Assembly: GCA_025331565.1 (NCBI GenBank)
Contig: JAFREQ010000048.1
Location: 744,001 to 808,000 of the forward strand
Origin: Holacanthus passer
Lineage: Eukaryota; Chordata; Actinopteri; Pomacanthidae
DNA: 64,000 bases
Direction of reading: 5' to 3'
Shown here: one piece after another, positions 27,146-34,984 of the stretch
Layout of the letters: each line of letters starts with the position of its first letter
Position numbering within the stretch: the first letter of the stretch is position 1
The notes under the pieces: generated by a model
Seen by the model: the letters and a program-made list of their open reading frames with translations, nothing else
Told to the model about the DNA's origin: nothing
Databases searched by the model: none
Position numbers and translations under genes: made by a program

Positions 27146-29520
27146 TGTGAGTGTGAGTGTGTGTGTGTGAGCGTGTGTGTGCATGCTTGTATTGCTTGTA
27201 AGACCAATTTCAGTATGAAACCATCACAGTGAGGACATGTCTGCATTGTGAGGACATTTTGGCCAGTCCTCACTACTTCAAATGACTGTCTGAAGGTTAA
27301 GACTTGGTTTTAAGGTTCAGGTTAGAATTAGGTTTAGGTTAGAGTAAGGGTTGGAGTTAAGCATTTAGTTGTGCTAGTTAAAGTTCAAAAACGCATCATG
27401 TCACTGAGGGTCCTCACAAGTATAGAAAGACAAACAGGCTTGTGTGTCAGAAACACAAGGCCAGCGATGCTGAACCATGCTCTTCAAGGTTCACTGCAGC
27501 TCTCTTGCTGCAGCAGAGCTCTCTATGCACCTCTTGTCAGAGCAGGTGGTCTCTGACCTTTCCAGCAGCAGTCTCCTGAGTGAACCTGACTGAGCTGTGG
27601 CCTTTTAACAAACGCAAGCACAAATCACTCAGTGCATATCAGCTGACATTTACTGTTATTACCTTCATCCTTCATCCTACTAGTGGGATTTCCCTTACAA
27701 ATATGATCCTGTTTGGTGGATTTGACTATGAATAATAATGCAATCTGATGTCCATCAACATGTATGCTGCTCGGTCTCGTGTCTACTTGGGGTTAAACTC
27801 AAATCTGACACCACAAATTAGGTCAGTTCCCTTTCATGTCACTAAGTACAGTCAAGGTATCAAGGCTGCTGAATATCTGTATATATTGCATAATATAAAG
27901 TGTGTGGATAACAAGTCACTCTTCTCACCTTAATGTTCTGGACTGTAGTGATGAGCACAGAGAGTCATCAACTATTCTGATGTCTCCCTCAGCTCTACAA
28001 ACTCTTTTTGTATCTTCTAGCTCATCGGTTTGATTTTCTGGTCTACTTGTTAGGCAATTACCTTTCTTCTCCAAAGTGATCGCCATCCATAACAATCACC
28101 AGTCAAGTTTCTGTCACAAAGACTGGAGCAACACTTGTAAGGAGATGATGTTGTTCACTACTGTTGTTACTGATTAAGATTAGGTTAAGATTACTATCTT
28201 GTGCTTATTGTGCTTGAAGATGGCACTAGTGTTGATGGGAGAGCGGAGACGTATACAGTGACATAATGGTATGGCTCTCTAGCTCATGGAAAATCAAACC
28301 GACTCTTAGAGGGTTCACAAGTTGAACCAACTCTGAACCGGCACTATCACCAGTCCAGAACTAGCACAATGTTTGCCTTGGTGGAAAACTGGTTATAGTG
28401 GAGGATTTAACAGCAAAAGAGAAAGATTTTTTTTTTTCTCAGGAGTTCCTACAGACCAAACTAGAGGTAAAAGAGAGTGAATTTTGGATGCAGCTGGTGA
28501 ACACAGTAACCACAAACACATCTCCAAAACAATGATAGTGTTTCATTGTGTATGTTAACAGCATGATTCCTGTATCATCAAACACAGTTAAGATTTAAGT
28601 TTTGTCTTTAGTTTGGAAAAAGTTGTGAAGTGTCAAAAAATAAACTATTGGTTGAAAACTGAATTTAAAACCCAGCATAACAACACAAAAGCAGTTAAGG
28701 GACAATTCAAAGAACACAAAACAGGAGGCTTGAGCTGAACTGTGGTGTTCCAAGCCCTACTCACATGCAACCAATGACATGCTCCTCTCTAAAACCAAGC
28801 GTTGTTTTGTGCTAAAGTGATTGGTCCAACACATGTAGCTATGCTAGTGACTAGACACAAGCACCATAAAAGTCTCCACATTCACATTCAAAATGTGTTT
28901 TTTCACTGAGTTCATAGAGCTTGTTCAATGTACAAAACATTGCAGTGCTGTGGAAAGCATGAATGGTATCCCCACCCCTATGGAAAACACCATGCATGTT
29001 TCTACCTTGGACCTGAGTGCCCAGTACTCCTCTGTGCCGTATTCCACATGTTTGAAGGCAGTCAGATAGTCATAGCTGATGACCGCCGTCTGCAGATAAA
29101 CAGAGAAGTGACAGGTGAGAAGTCAGCAGGTAGACTTTTCTTTGCAAACTACTGTGCAAACCATCACACACACTATTTACAAGGAAATATTACTGTCTAC
29201 AAGCACTGCAGTAGCGATTAAAACAACATGCACGTGCCTCCTCAGAGACAACTGACATTACATTTTTGTTATTACAGAGAGATTAAAGTATCGAAAAACA
29301 GTATTGTTGGGTACCAATTCCAAATTCCAGGTACCGGTGCCGGTATCGGTTTAAATGTGAATGGTACTCAACCCTGGCATTAACTCACGGTAGCTGCAGC
29401 TCGTCCGAAGCGGATGACACTAAGGTCATTGATGTCTAGCTGTCTGTTGTAGAGGTAAAATCCAGAGGAGGCAAATACTGCTGTGGCCAGAGAGGAAACT
29501 TTGAGGAGTCGACCAGCCAT
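2734..29520 (-). CDS. adck1: ADCK1, aarF-domain (UbiB-family) mitochondrial kinase, 5' part
   Basis: Three coding exons were rebuilt: 29520-29389 (start ATG; exon begins 29528), 29089-29006 and 2937-2734. All have GT/AG borders and phase-0 junctions. Together they encode residues 1-140: a start with MAGRLLKVSS, a hydrophobic stretch at about 9-23 suited to a mitochondrial signal or membrane anchor, TAVISYDYL at 45-53, and the UbiB-family KxGQ motif (K94-V-G-Q97) inside a CCANRGTFIKVGQHLG block that is nearly identical to human ADCK1. The last visible residues are EDLGKE. The catalytic lobes (Ala-rich loop, HxDxHxGN) are off the left edge. The family is mitochondrial and is implicated in cristae and lipid homeostasis; that role is from family knowledge. 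Intron 3 is 26 kb and intron 2 only 299 bp. The match is too close to be ADCK5 or the COQ8 proteins. Confidence 0.93.
4089..4130. repeat. (TG)n microsatellite
   Basis: About 20 uninterrupted TG units lie in the adck1 intron and are flanked by T- and G-rich sequence. Likely length-polymorphic. Confidence 0.95.
5436..5465. repeat. Perfect 12-bp inverted repeat (hairpin)
   Basis: CATAATATGAGC at 5436-5447 is followed by a 6-base loop and its exact reverse complement at 5454-5465. It lies in the adck1 intron and its function is unknown. It is not followed by the T-run or coding context that would suggest a known hairpin class. Confidence 0.8.
6010..6190. promoter_or_regulatory. Candidate intronic regulatory island (GC-richer)
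   Basis: A locally GC-rich segment with several CpGs lies inside AT-rich intron. It contains TGACATCA (CRE-like), CCATGGCAA (an RFX-like half site) and GGAGGCGGG (GC-box-like). The clustering suggests an enhancer or a conserved non-coding element, but there is no comparative evidence in hand. Confidence 0.25.
6367..6507. repeat. Polypurine tract
   Basis: About 140 bases on the plus strand are overwhelmingly A/G, with only scattered pyrimidines. The tract is a mix of GGAAG, GAAA and GGGAAAA units rather than a simple tandem repeat. Such strand asymmetry can form triplexes or be a decayed microsatellite. Confidence 0.6.
10643..10735. repeat. (TA)n / (CA)n compound microsatellite
   Basis: A run of roughly 27 TA units leads into ACACAC and further TATA blocks. 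It is self-complementary, so it could extrude as a cruciform. Any apparent protein from it (IYIYIY) is an artefact. Confidence 0.95.
12600..12800. promoter_or_regulatory. Candidate conserved non-coding element
   Basis: The segment is more complex and GC-richer than its surroundings. It carries homeodomain-like TAATTGAT, an Otx-type GGATTA, a CAGCTG E-box and TTTATTATTGGG. It has no coding potential. It is a candidate enhancer from motif content only. Confidence 0.25.
14030..14075. repeat. 46-bp direct repeat, copy 1
   Basis: The segment beginning GGTGTTTGCAGCACTTG and ending CCCAGTCTTTTTGT is repeated exactly at 15146-15191. Flanking sequence on both sides differs, so the duplicated unit is precisely bounded. 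Confidence 0.85.
14590..14870. promoter_or_regulatory. Candidate GC-rich intronic element
   Basis: A CpG-containing, GC-richer block lies in the adck1 intron between the two copies of the 46-bp direct repeat. It has stop codons in all frames I inspected and no recognised gene. It may be a regulatory element or a very old transposon remnant. Confidence 0.2.
15146..15191. repeat. 46-bp direct repeat, copy 2
   Basis: Exact second copy of 14030-14075, in the same orientation and 1,116 bp away. Identity over 46 bp in otherwise unrelated flanks implies either a recent local duplication or a dispersed family with tight ends. Confidence 0.85.
16549..16569. repeat. (GGTTT)n short tandem repeat
   Basis: Four consecutive GGTTT units lie in the adck1 intron. 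No other signal surrounds them. Confidence 0.8.
18734..18779. repeat. Imperfect 20-bp inverted repeat (hairpin)
   Basis: CTGCCGTTTGACTCCTTCGCC and GGCAAAGAGCGAACGGCAG pair with a few bulges around a CTGGGT loop. The element sits at the edge of a GC-richer block (about 18710-19000) that also carries AGCTGATAAGC and TTATCT GATA-like sites. It could be a small hairpin RNA or simply a palindromic regulatory motif; neither is shown. Confidence 0.5.
19186..19260. mobile_element. Decayed teleost dispersed repeat (TACTTAAGTACA type)
   Basis: The stretch with ACTTTACTAATACT and CTACTTAAGTACAG resembles the core of a dispersed repeat family common in spiny-rayed fish (family recognised from memory). 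Only part of it is present. Confidence 0.35.
19860..20470 (-). mobile_element. 5'-truncated LINE reverse-transcriptase relic (Rex/RTE-like)
   Basis: Read on the minus strand, 20453-20205 gives an 82-residue open stretch with LLFVDDVVLLASS and VKEFKYLGV. These are the reverse-transcriptase catalytic block (normally FADD) and the downstream fingers/thumb block of fish Rex/RTE-type LINEs. Further left, in shifted frames, come remnants resembling the C-terminal end, for example PQEELEKVAGER near 19,930. The first Asp-preceding residue of the catalytic motif is V instead of A, and several frameshifts separate the blocks, so the copy is dead. It is not a host gene. Confidence 0.8.
23297..23445. mobile_element. 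Teleost dispersed repeat with 22-bp hairpin
   Basis: CACTTCTCATTCAAGAAGC at 23297 onwards and the matching arm at 332-353 of the same kilobase pair over 22 bp with one mismatch, around a 13-base loop. Downstream sequence (CAAGTCCAGTTGCCTTTGAT, GACCTGGATGACTGAGAA) is, from memory, part of a repeat found across many fish genomes. The family's coding capacity is unclear from this copy. Confidence 0.55.
25140..25292. repeat. Diverged duplication, copy 1
   Basis: This segment shares ordered blocks with 25565-25740: CTATGAATgtCTTTGAGG near its start, and GTGGCCATACAGAACAG followed by AACACTTTTGCCT near its end. The offset between copies is about 425-440 bp. It is an old local tandem duplication inside the adck1 intron. 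Confidence 0.6.
25565..25740. repeat. Diverged duplication, copy 2
   Basis: Partner of 25140-25292, with the same order of blocks (CTATGAATACCTTTGAGGGG, then GTAGCCATTCAGAACAGC and AACACTTTTGCCTGCAGA). The spacing differs by about 16 bp because of indels. Confidence 0.6.
26641..26700. mobile_element. Fragment of a dispersed teleost repeat
   Basis: ACACTCAGTTGCCAGTTCG followed by GTCCACCT and AACTAATGCAGTCT recalls a widespread fish repeat whose consensus reads ACTCAGTGGCCAGTTTATTA and TAACTAATGCAGTCT. Recognition is from memory and only about 60 bp are present. Confidence 0.4.
27109..27181. repeat. (TG)n microsatellite with GA interruptions
   Basis: Long TG run with periodic GTGAGTGTGA interruptions, directly next to the dispersed repeat at 27218-27430. 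Confidence 0.95.
27218..27430. mobile_element. Teleost GTGAGGACAT / TTAGGTT-type repeat
   Basis: GTGAGGACATTTTGGCCAG, then several degenerate TTAGGTTAG / AAGGGTTGG units, GCATTTAGTTGTG, and a closing GGGTCCTCACAAG. The two ends carry short inverted motifs (GTGAGGAC and GTCCTCAC). This matches, from memory, a common fish repeat that is often flanked by (TG)n, as here. The TTAGG-like units are not a telomere. Confidence 0.5.
28296..28420. mobile_element. Probable DNA-transposon relic (GGTTCTGAACC-like)
   Basis: The stretch AGAGGGTTCACAAGTTGAAC, CTCTGAACCGGCACTA and TTGCCTTGGTGGAAAACTGG resembles short non-autonomous fish elements rich in inverted GAACC/GGTTC motifs. Ends are not defined. Confidence 0.3.
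29306..29372. mobile_element. Short inverted-repeat element beside adck1 exon 2
   Basis: GTTGGGTACC at 29306 and its near-complement GGTACTCAAC at 29363-29372 bound a core of GGTACCGGTGCCGGTATCGG. This is the pattern of a small non-autonomous DNA element (GGGTACC/CCGATACC family) of teleosts. It fills much of the 299-bp intron 2, and its end lies about 16 bp from the exon 2 splice donor. Confidence 0.5.
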
Positions 29521-29528
29521 CAGAGGCC

Positions 29529-32500
29529 CTGTGAGAGAAGAATGAACATGAAGAAGAAGTCCTCACAGACTGTGAGTTCACAAAGTGACAGAGGTTATGA
29601 AAAAGGTGTAATGTGCAAAAATCATGTGAAAGCAAGTAAGAGAGGACAGAAATGTTTGACCAGTTTTTTTTTATATAAAACGCAGTCATGCCTAACACTA
29701 TGCCTGCACTTTTATACACATCACAGCTAAATCATCATCTTCTCCGACAAATGTATTTGACAGAGGCAATTTGTCAAACTTTACTTCAACAAAAGTGGAG
29801 GGCAGCAGGACTGGTCTGCTGAAAGCATCATGAACACAGTGCTCACCATACTGTCACTGTTCTCTGCTCTGGATATTTAAACTGGAAAACATATCAGCTG
29901 TACTGGAAACAGTTAAACTTTCCCATCAAGCATCCACCAAGAATCAAAATTAAAGCCAGGTCAGCGGAGGAGTGACGAAGCAAAGTCAGATGTTTTGACC
30001 CGAGAAGGATGAAGCAAACACTGGTTCATCTCAGATATCTATGGTTTTTAAAGAGGTAGGCACTGAAATATCTGCATAGGTGGACCTGTTAAAGTCCTGG
30101 CTCTTTATGGCTCCCTTTTTCCATCAGAAAACCTTCTCACTTCAGTTTGGGCTTTTGTCTGGTTTTGGCTTCAGATGTGTTGCAGTAAGACAGTCCACAG
30201 TTCTGCTGGACTCCATAGGAATTAGGGCTGCACAATATTGGAGAAAACTGATATTTGATATACTGCAATATCTTTTTTCTCCTACGATATACAATGGGAT
30301 TCAAGTCTGAGATCACATTGAAAATCTCCTAATAATTTCTGGAAATAATCAAAAAGTTTGCGGATTGAGAAACATTTAGAAACACAAGAAGTTATGACTT
30401 GTAAAATAAAAAAGAACTATTTAACATTCTGCACTATTTCTAGGTCAGCAATTAAATTTAAGCAAATTAGTGGCAATTACCAAATTAACCCCCTTGTAGA
30501 AAAGGTCAGCTTTTCCTTGAAGCATGCCCTCACACGGTCTACTCATCAGAGGCTCGTTCAAGTCAATGAACATGCATCAACTTTGAGCCAGCGTTCACCT
30601 GTTATTAATATGGCTGTGCCTCAAGTTTCCAGCAGATCTTTGCTTACTAACCAAGAACCCTTAAATCAGACTAAATTAAGTAACATCAAATAGACTTTTC
30701 TTGTAGATCACTAATGGAAAAAGGTTTTTAGTATCAAGCAGAGTGGCAGTGTATTGTATATTGGCAAGAACACAAGGGCTCTCCTGAAGACCCCAAATTT
30801 ATAATGCTGTAATGTTAAAAAGGGACAGAGGAAGCCAGGACTCGTCCACCAAAACCAAAACCATTTCCAGTTAAACAAATAAGACAACACCTTTACATGT
30901 CCTTCAGGGCCAAATCCAGGATTTTAGAAATACTAAGGTCATAAGTCCTAGGCCAAAAATTCATCCAGAAAAAACTGAAGACACGACCTCAACATCATCA
31001 ACAGTAGTTCCAACCCAGCATAGATCCCACAAGCAGCATGTGTGAAGTCACGGTTCCAACAACAAACACAGACTAAATGGTAAATGTGGATCTCATTTTG
31101 CTGTCTGCAGACATGGCTCGTGGGACTCATGGATTTTGTGCAGGTGCTACCCATGATGGTAGATGATGGTGCTATCCTGTCTACAATGTGTCATTACGTA
31201 TATACTACATACTAGTATTACATGTTTGTACATTTTACTATTGCTCACTGGGATACCACAGTATTTTGATTTACTTTAGATTATATTTAATTCCGTATTT
31301 TAGCTGCTGTACAAGATTTTGCTCCAGTTATGTGATTTTTCCTTATTTACATATTTTTTTACACATATCTGTAGGAGTGCACTTGGAGGGAACATGAGAT
31401 CTAAGAATTTCATTTCAAATGATTGCTTCACTGTAATCGTTGTGGCGTCATCCGGATTACCTCAGCATGGGTCTGAAGACTACAAATTTATTACAGAAAG
31501 CCTGCATTACAAGCTGGATGTGTGAACTTTGAAAGATACTGGCATTTGTGTAAGAATTTAAGTTTTCGGAGTGACAGCCTAAAAGTCTAGATATCTGGGC
31601 TACTTCCATTTTGATTTTGACCATATTTTGACCATTTTTCAGACTGTATCTTGCATTTCTTCCAACTTTGTGAAACACAATACCATATCACTGGAGTAGT
31701 TCTTTAATTACAGAGGATGAGAAAATTGTCACATGATTTTTAGACATGTCTTTCAAACACTGTCAGGTCAGCAGGTGACTCTTCCGCAAACCTAAGGCCC
31801 AAACTCCATGTGCCCCCTCTGCCCTAAGACCTATATCCTCACAGGCCTTGTGACTGTATGACAGCCTGGCCAGAGGTCTGTCTTCAGCAGTAGAAATGTG
31901 ATGGTTGGGCCTCGCACATATTTGAGTGGCTAAAGTATAACAAGGAAAATACTCATTTGTATCTTTAAACTGAACCATCTTGGTATTTGATAACAAGACT
32001 TGGACATATCTTCAAAAACCTCGTAAGGACCTTGATGTGTAATGGAGGCACTATTCTCATCCCTCCTTTTCCATGTTGTGTAGAACAACATCAGAGACAT
32101 GAATAACAGGTGAGTCAGAATGAGGGTGCAGGGAGCAGGACTGGCTTTTCAGGTTGGGCACTGGGGCACAACTTGCTGGATTTGAGAACATGCCTCATTT
32201 TCTACATATAAGTTTGACTTGAGAACTGCTGGTGCCTTGTGCCTGGAAGTGCGTCCTCTGCTGGCGCCCTCTGAATTAACACAGTTATGTCATCCATAAA
32301 TTTCACTAATTCAGTCTTTCAACTTTTCGTTCTTTTATTACCATGGGCACTAAATATCATTAAGGTAATTTGCATTTGAGTAGCACTAACCATTACTAGT
32401 AAACTGAACTGAACTAAACTGAACTGAGGAAAGTGGTGGAATGTCCCTTTAAACAAGGTCACAAAGTTGAATTGCATTCATTAATCTACTAATTAAACGC

Positions 32501-32914
32501 CTTCTTGTTTGTGGAGACAGGCTCGTATGCACTTAAATAACAAATCATACATTTCAGACAACACCAGAACCCACTCTACAATTCGGCATCCACCCAAAGC
32601 ATCTAGTGTCATTTATTCCTGTAAGTTATAACCCTCAAAGAAAGTTTTAACTCACACAACCCGCAAAACTGAATACAGACAACCGGGAAAAGGAGATTTA
32701 AACTAAACACTGCTTGTTGGATGCGTCTCACGTTACAAGCACGTTAATGTACAGAGCGTATATGGCGGCTGTTACCTAAAGACCACTTGTGCATGTGTGT
32801 TATGCAAAGACTGGCAGCCTTTGGTGACAAACAGTTGTTGAAGCCAGCAGTCAGACAGTCACACACATCCACGCTGAACCTGTCAACGGTGTGTAGAACA
32901 GCTAGCTTACTTAC
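29529..32914. other. adck1 intron 1
   Basis: Lies between the coding exon with the start codon and the probable non-coding first exon. It contains the repeat fragment at 30222-30300 and otherwise AT-rich sequence with no recognisable feature. Confidence 0.5.
30222..30300. mobile_element. TAGGGCTGCACAATAT-type repeat fragment
   Basis: TAGGGCTGCACAATATTGG, CTGCAATATC and ACGATATACAATGGG follow the pattern of a very common fish dispersed element (recognised from memory). This copy is about 80 bp. Confidence 0.5.
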
Positions 32915-33010
32915 CAGTGCGTCCACGCGCCTTGTCAGTCTTTCAGTTGCCGGTTTTGTTTTGACCTCTTCGCCACTTCAACACGTGAACGCGAAGGATT
33001 CTGGGTAACG
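32915..33010 (-). promoter_or_regulatory. adck1: Probable adck1 non-coding first exon and promoter
   Basis: On the minus strand a full-consensus splice donor, CTG|GTAAGTAAG, ends an exon at 32915 and lies upstream of the adck1 coding exon, whose acceptor (CTCTCACAG) precedes the ATG by 8 bases. The surrounding 250 bp are CpG-richer than the intron. At 32991-33008 the minus strand reads ACCCAGAATCCTTCGCG, close to the ZNF143 site (CCCAGAATGC..GCG), and 32982-32987 is a CACGTG E-box. The transcription start is not determined. Confidence 0.5.
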
Positions 33011-33237
33011 TTGTCCTACAGGAGAAGAAGGCTGCTGTGTTTAAATTTGCTACCAGAGTCGCGCGATACTAGTGCTATATAGAGAGATTACATGCATGTT
33101 TCCTATCAATAATGTAGTCGTTATATCGTTAATATAGCGGCAGGGTTGGCCGCAATCGTCGTTGTTTATGATACATTAAAACTACACAATGACGTTTTTT
33201 ACACGGGTCACATGCAGTGGTCAGCTGTTCATAGGTC

Positions 33238-33840
33238 CTCCTCCTCCTCCTCCTCTTCCTCCTCCTGATTCTTCTTCTTCTTCTTCTTCTTGGCTGGTAT
33301 CCACTTGAGTTGCATTACCGCCACCTACTGGATTGTACCAGCTTCACAGCTTGAAAAACTGTTAAGTGATCTCGTTCACATTGTGCCCAACTATCTAAGT
33401 GGGCACAAATCCTTCCCTCAGAGTAGCATCTAGATCTTTTGCAGTTACATCCACAATTTTCAGGAATCTCCTGGCAGCATCCAGCACCATTTTAACCCTT
33501 TCTGACTTTCTTTATTTCAACTGCACAATTTATAACCATCCAAAAATCCTTTCTTGTCCATGCATATAAACTTTTCAGCTTCATTTCCTTCCTCATCTTT
33601 TTTCTCCATTCTCTTATCAGCTTCAGCATATGACAAGCCTTTTTCTGTCCTGATCTTATTCACTTTAATTTCCTTAATTTTTTTTTGGACACTTTGCTGA
33701 CCCCACACAGTGATTTCCTTTGCGGTGCAGGCACTTTGCTCGCTCTTCATCTTTTTTGCCCTCTTCCCCATAGCAATTACACGTCCCACATCTTCTGACT
33801 TCTCTACATGTTGCAGCAACATTAGCTCTCTCATATGGCT
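33238..33840 (-). mobile_element. Non-LTR retrotransposon relic with (AAG)n tail
   Basis: On the minus strand, 33834-33517 encodes a 105-residue open stretch with SACTAKEITVWGQQS and KGLSYAEADKRM, resembling the end of the zinc-knuckle, SYAEA-type ORF1 protein of fish LINEs. Further 3' is CCAGTAGGTGGCGGTAATGC, a typical tail segment, and then an AAG/AGG repeat (33238-33292) that I read as the element's expanded 3' tail. The reverse transcriptase is absent, so this is an internally deleted dead copy lying between adck1 and slirp. Confidence 0.55.
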
Positions 33841-34461
33841 TCACCTTTTAACACACATACTCAAGGTACACTTTCTTCAGCAACTTCTCTTCAAAAGGCA
33901 AACTCAAAAGTAATAACAGGGTAGGTTTCATATAGTCAAGGTAGAAAAATTACTTCTGTTTGAGACTTTGAACTGTATAAGTTCTAGCCTGGTACAGGGT
34001 GTACTACACAGCTTCATCCCACCAGTGAGTGGTGTAATTCTTGTTTTGGCAATAAAATGACCATCAAAAACTGAGTTGATCACAGATCTTGGATATGAGT
34101 GACTTCTAATGGGACTTTAGACAGTCAAAGGTTGGCCCCATGGATAGTTAGCAGGAAGGGAATGGTAGCATTGAAAAAAGAAGCACAGTGTCTAAATTGA
34201 AAGTAACAAACTAAGTGGAATGCGGGCCAATTCAAATCTGAAACATTACTAAAAGGTTCCATCTTCTCAAAAAAAAAAAAAAGCTTAATGCCTCAACTCT
34301 GTCACGCTACTGAAGTTTCACAAGTTAATGATGGGAGGATAGGCGATTTTTCACAAAAGGCATCAGGGTAGAGACTGACATAAACTTAAAATGACATCTG
34401 CATTAAAACCAAATCGAAGCAGTGCCACAGGACTCTACAATCTATTGTTTGGCAGTCCATA
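33841..34461. other. Intergenic, nothing recognised
   Basis: AT-rich spacer between the retroelement relic and the slirp 3' region. It contains an A-run near 34270-34282. SNW1, the human neighbour, is not here. Confidence 0.5.
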
Positions 34462-34560
34462 GCCAGTGGTGGAGGAAGTGTTCACATCCTTCACTCAAAT
34501 AAAAGTAGTAAAATTGCAAGATAAAGTACAACATTACGAGTAAAAATGTCAAACAAAATA
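34462..34560. mobile_element. GTGGTGGAGGAAGT..TCAAATAAAAGTA dispersed repeat
   Basis: AGTGGTGGAGGAAGTGTTCA, CACTCAAATAAAAGTAG and ATTACGAGTAAAAATGTC correspond, from memory, to a very common spiny-rayed-fish repeat. It ends next to the slirp polyadenylation region. Confidence 0.5.
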
Positions 34561-34585
34561 ACACACAATGTAAATAAACACTGCT

Positions 34586-34591
34586 TTTATT
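34586..34591 (-). other. slirp: slirp polyadenylation signal (candidate)
   Basis: AATAAA on the minus strand, about 395 bases after the slirp stop codon, followed by T/G-containing sequence. This would give a 3' UTR of roughly 410 bases. Confidence 0.5.
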
Positions 34592-34984
34592 GCCAGACAC
34601 TGGAATTTAGTGAATGATGTTTCATAAACCTTACAAGTTAGCATATACTAGGATGAGACAGGATGGTTACAGAAAGTACAACACTATAGCTGACAATAAA
34701 TAAAGGCATTATAACTGGACAAACCATTAAAAAAATGACAATAATGCTCAGGCCCATATTCACTGAAGGTGTGCATAAGGAGCAACAGTCTTACAGAGAC
34801 TTTAGAGTGAAAATATACATATGCCATCCCTTGTGTGCTGGTCTAAATTTTCTTATGGTCCCATAAGACTCACAAAAACTTCAAATATCAAGCAGGTGAG
34901 GCAGTTAGAACAAAAGTGAATCTGGGCCTGAGAATAACTATATCACATTTATCTTTCTAATTCACATAGCAGTACCACAGAACT

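Larger units (their letters stand above)
2938..29005. other. 26-kb adck1 intron, repeat-rich
   Basis: This intron separates the exons encoding LRSK and VHLRS. No nested host gene could be supported on either strand; the open frames are short and low in complexity. It holds microsatellites, a reverse-transcriptase relic (19.9-20.5 kb), several teleost-type dispersed repeats, two internal duplications and a few GC-richer islands that could be regulatory. These are listed separately. Stretches not listed are AT-rich and show nothing recognisable, including 2.9-4.0, 7.0-10.6, 10.9-12.5, 15.2-18.7, 20.5-23.2 and 23.5-25.1 kb. Confidence 0.7.

Noticed and set aside
27280..27360. Interstitial telomere array
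   Set aside because: The TTAGG-like units are few and degenerate and belong to a known type of dispersed fish repeat.
33517..33834. Lysine-rich 105-residue host gene
   Set aside because: The SYAEA block and the neighbouring LINE tail point to a retroelement ORF1 remnant.
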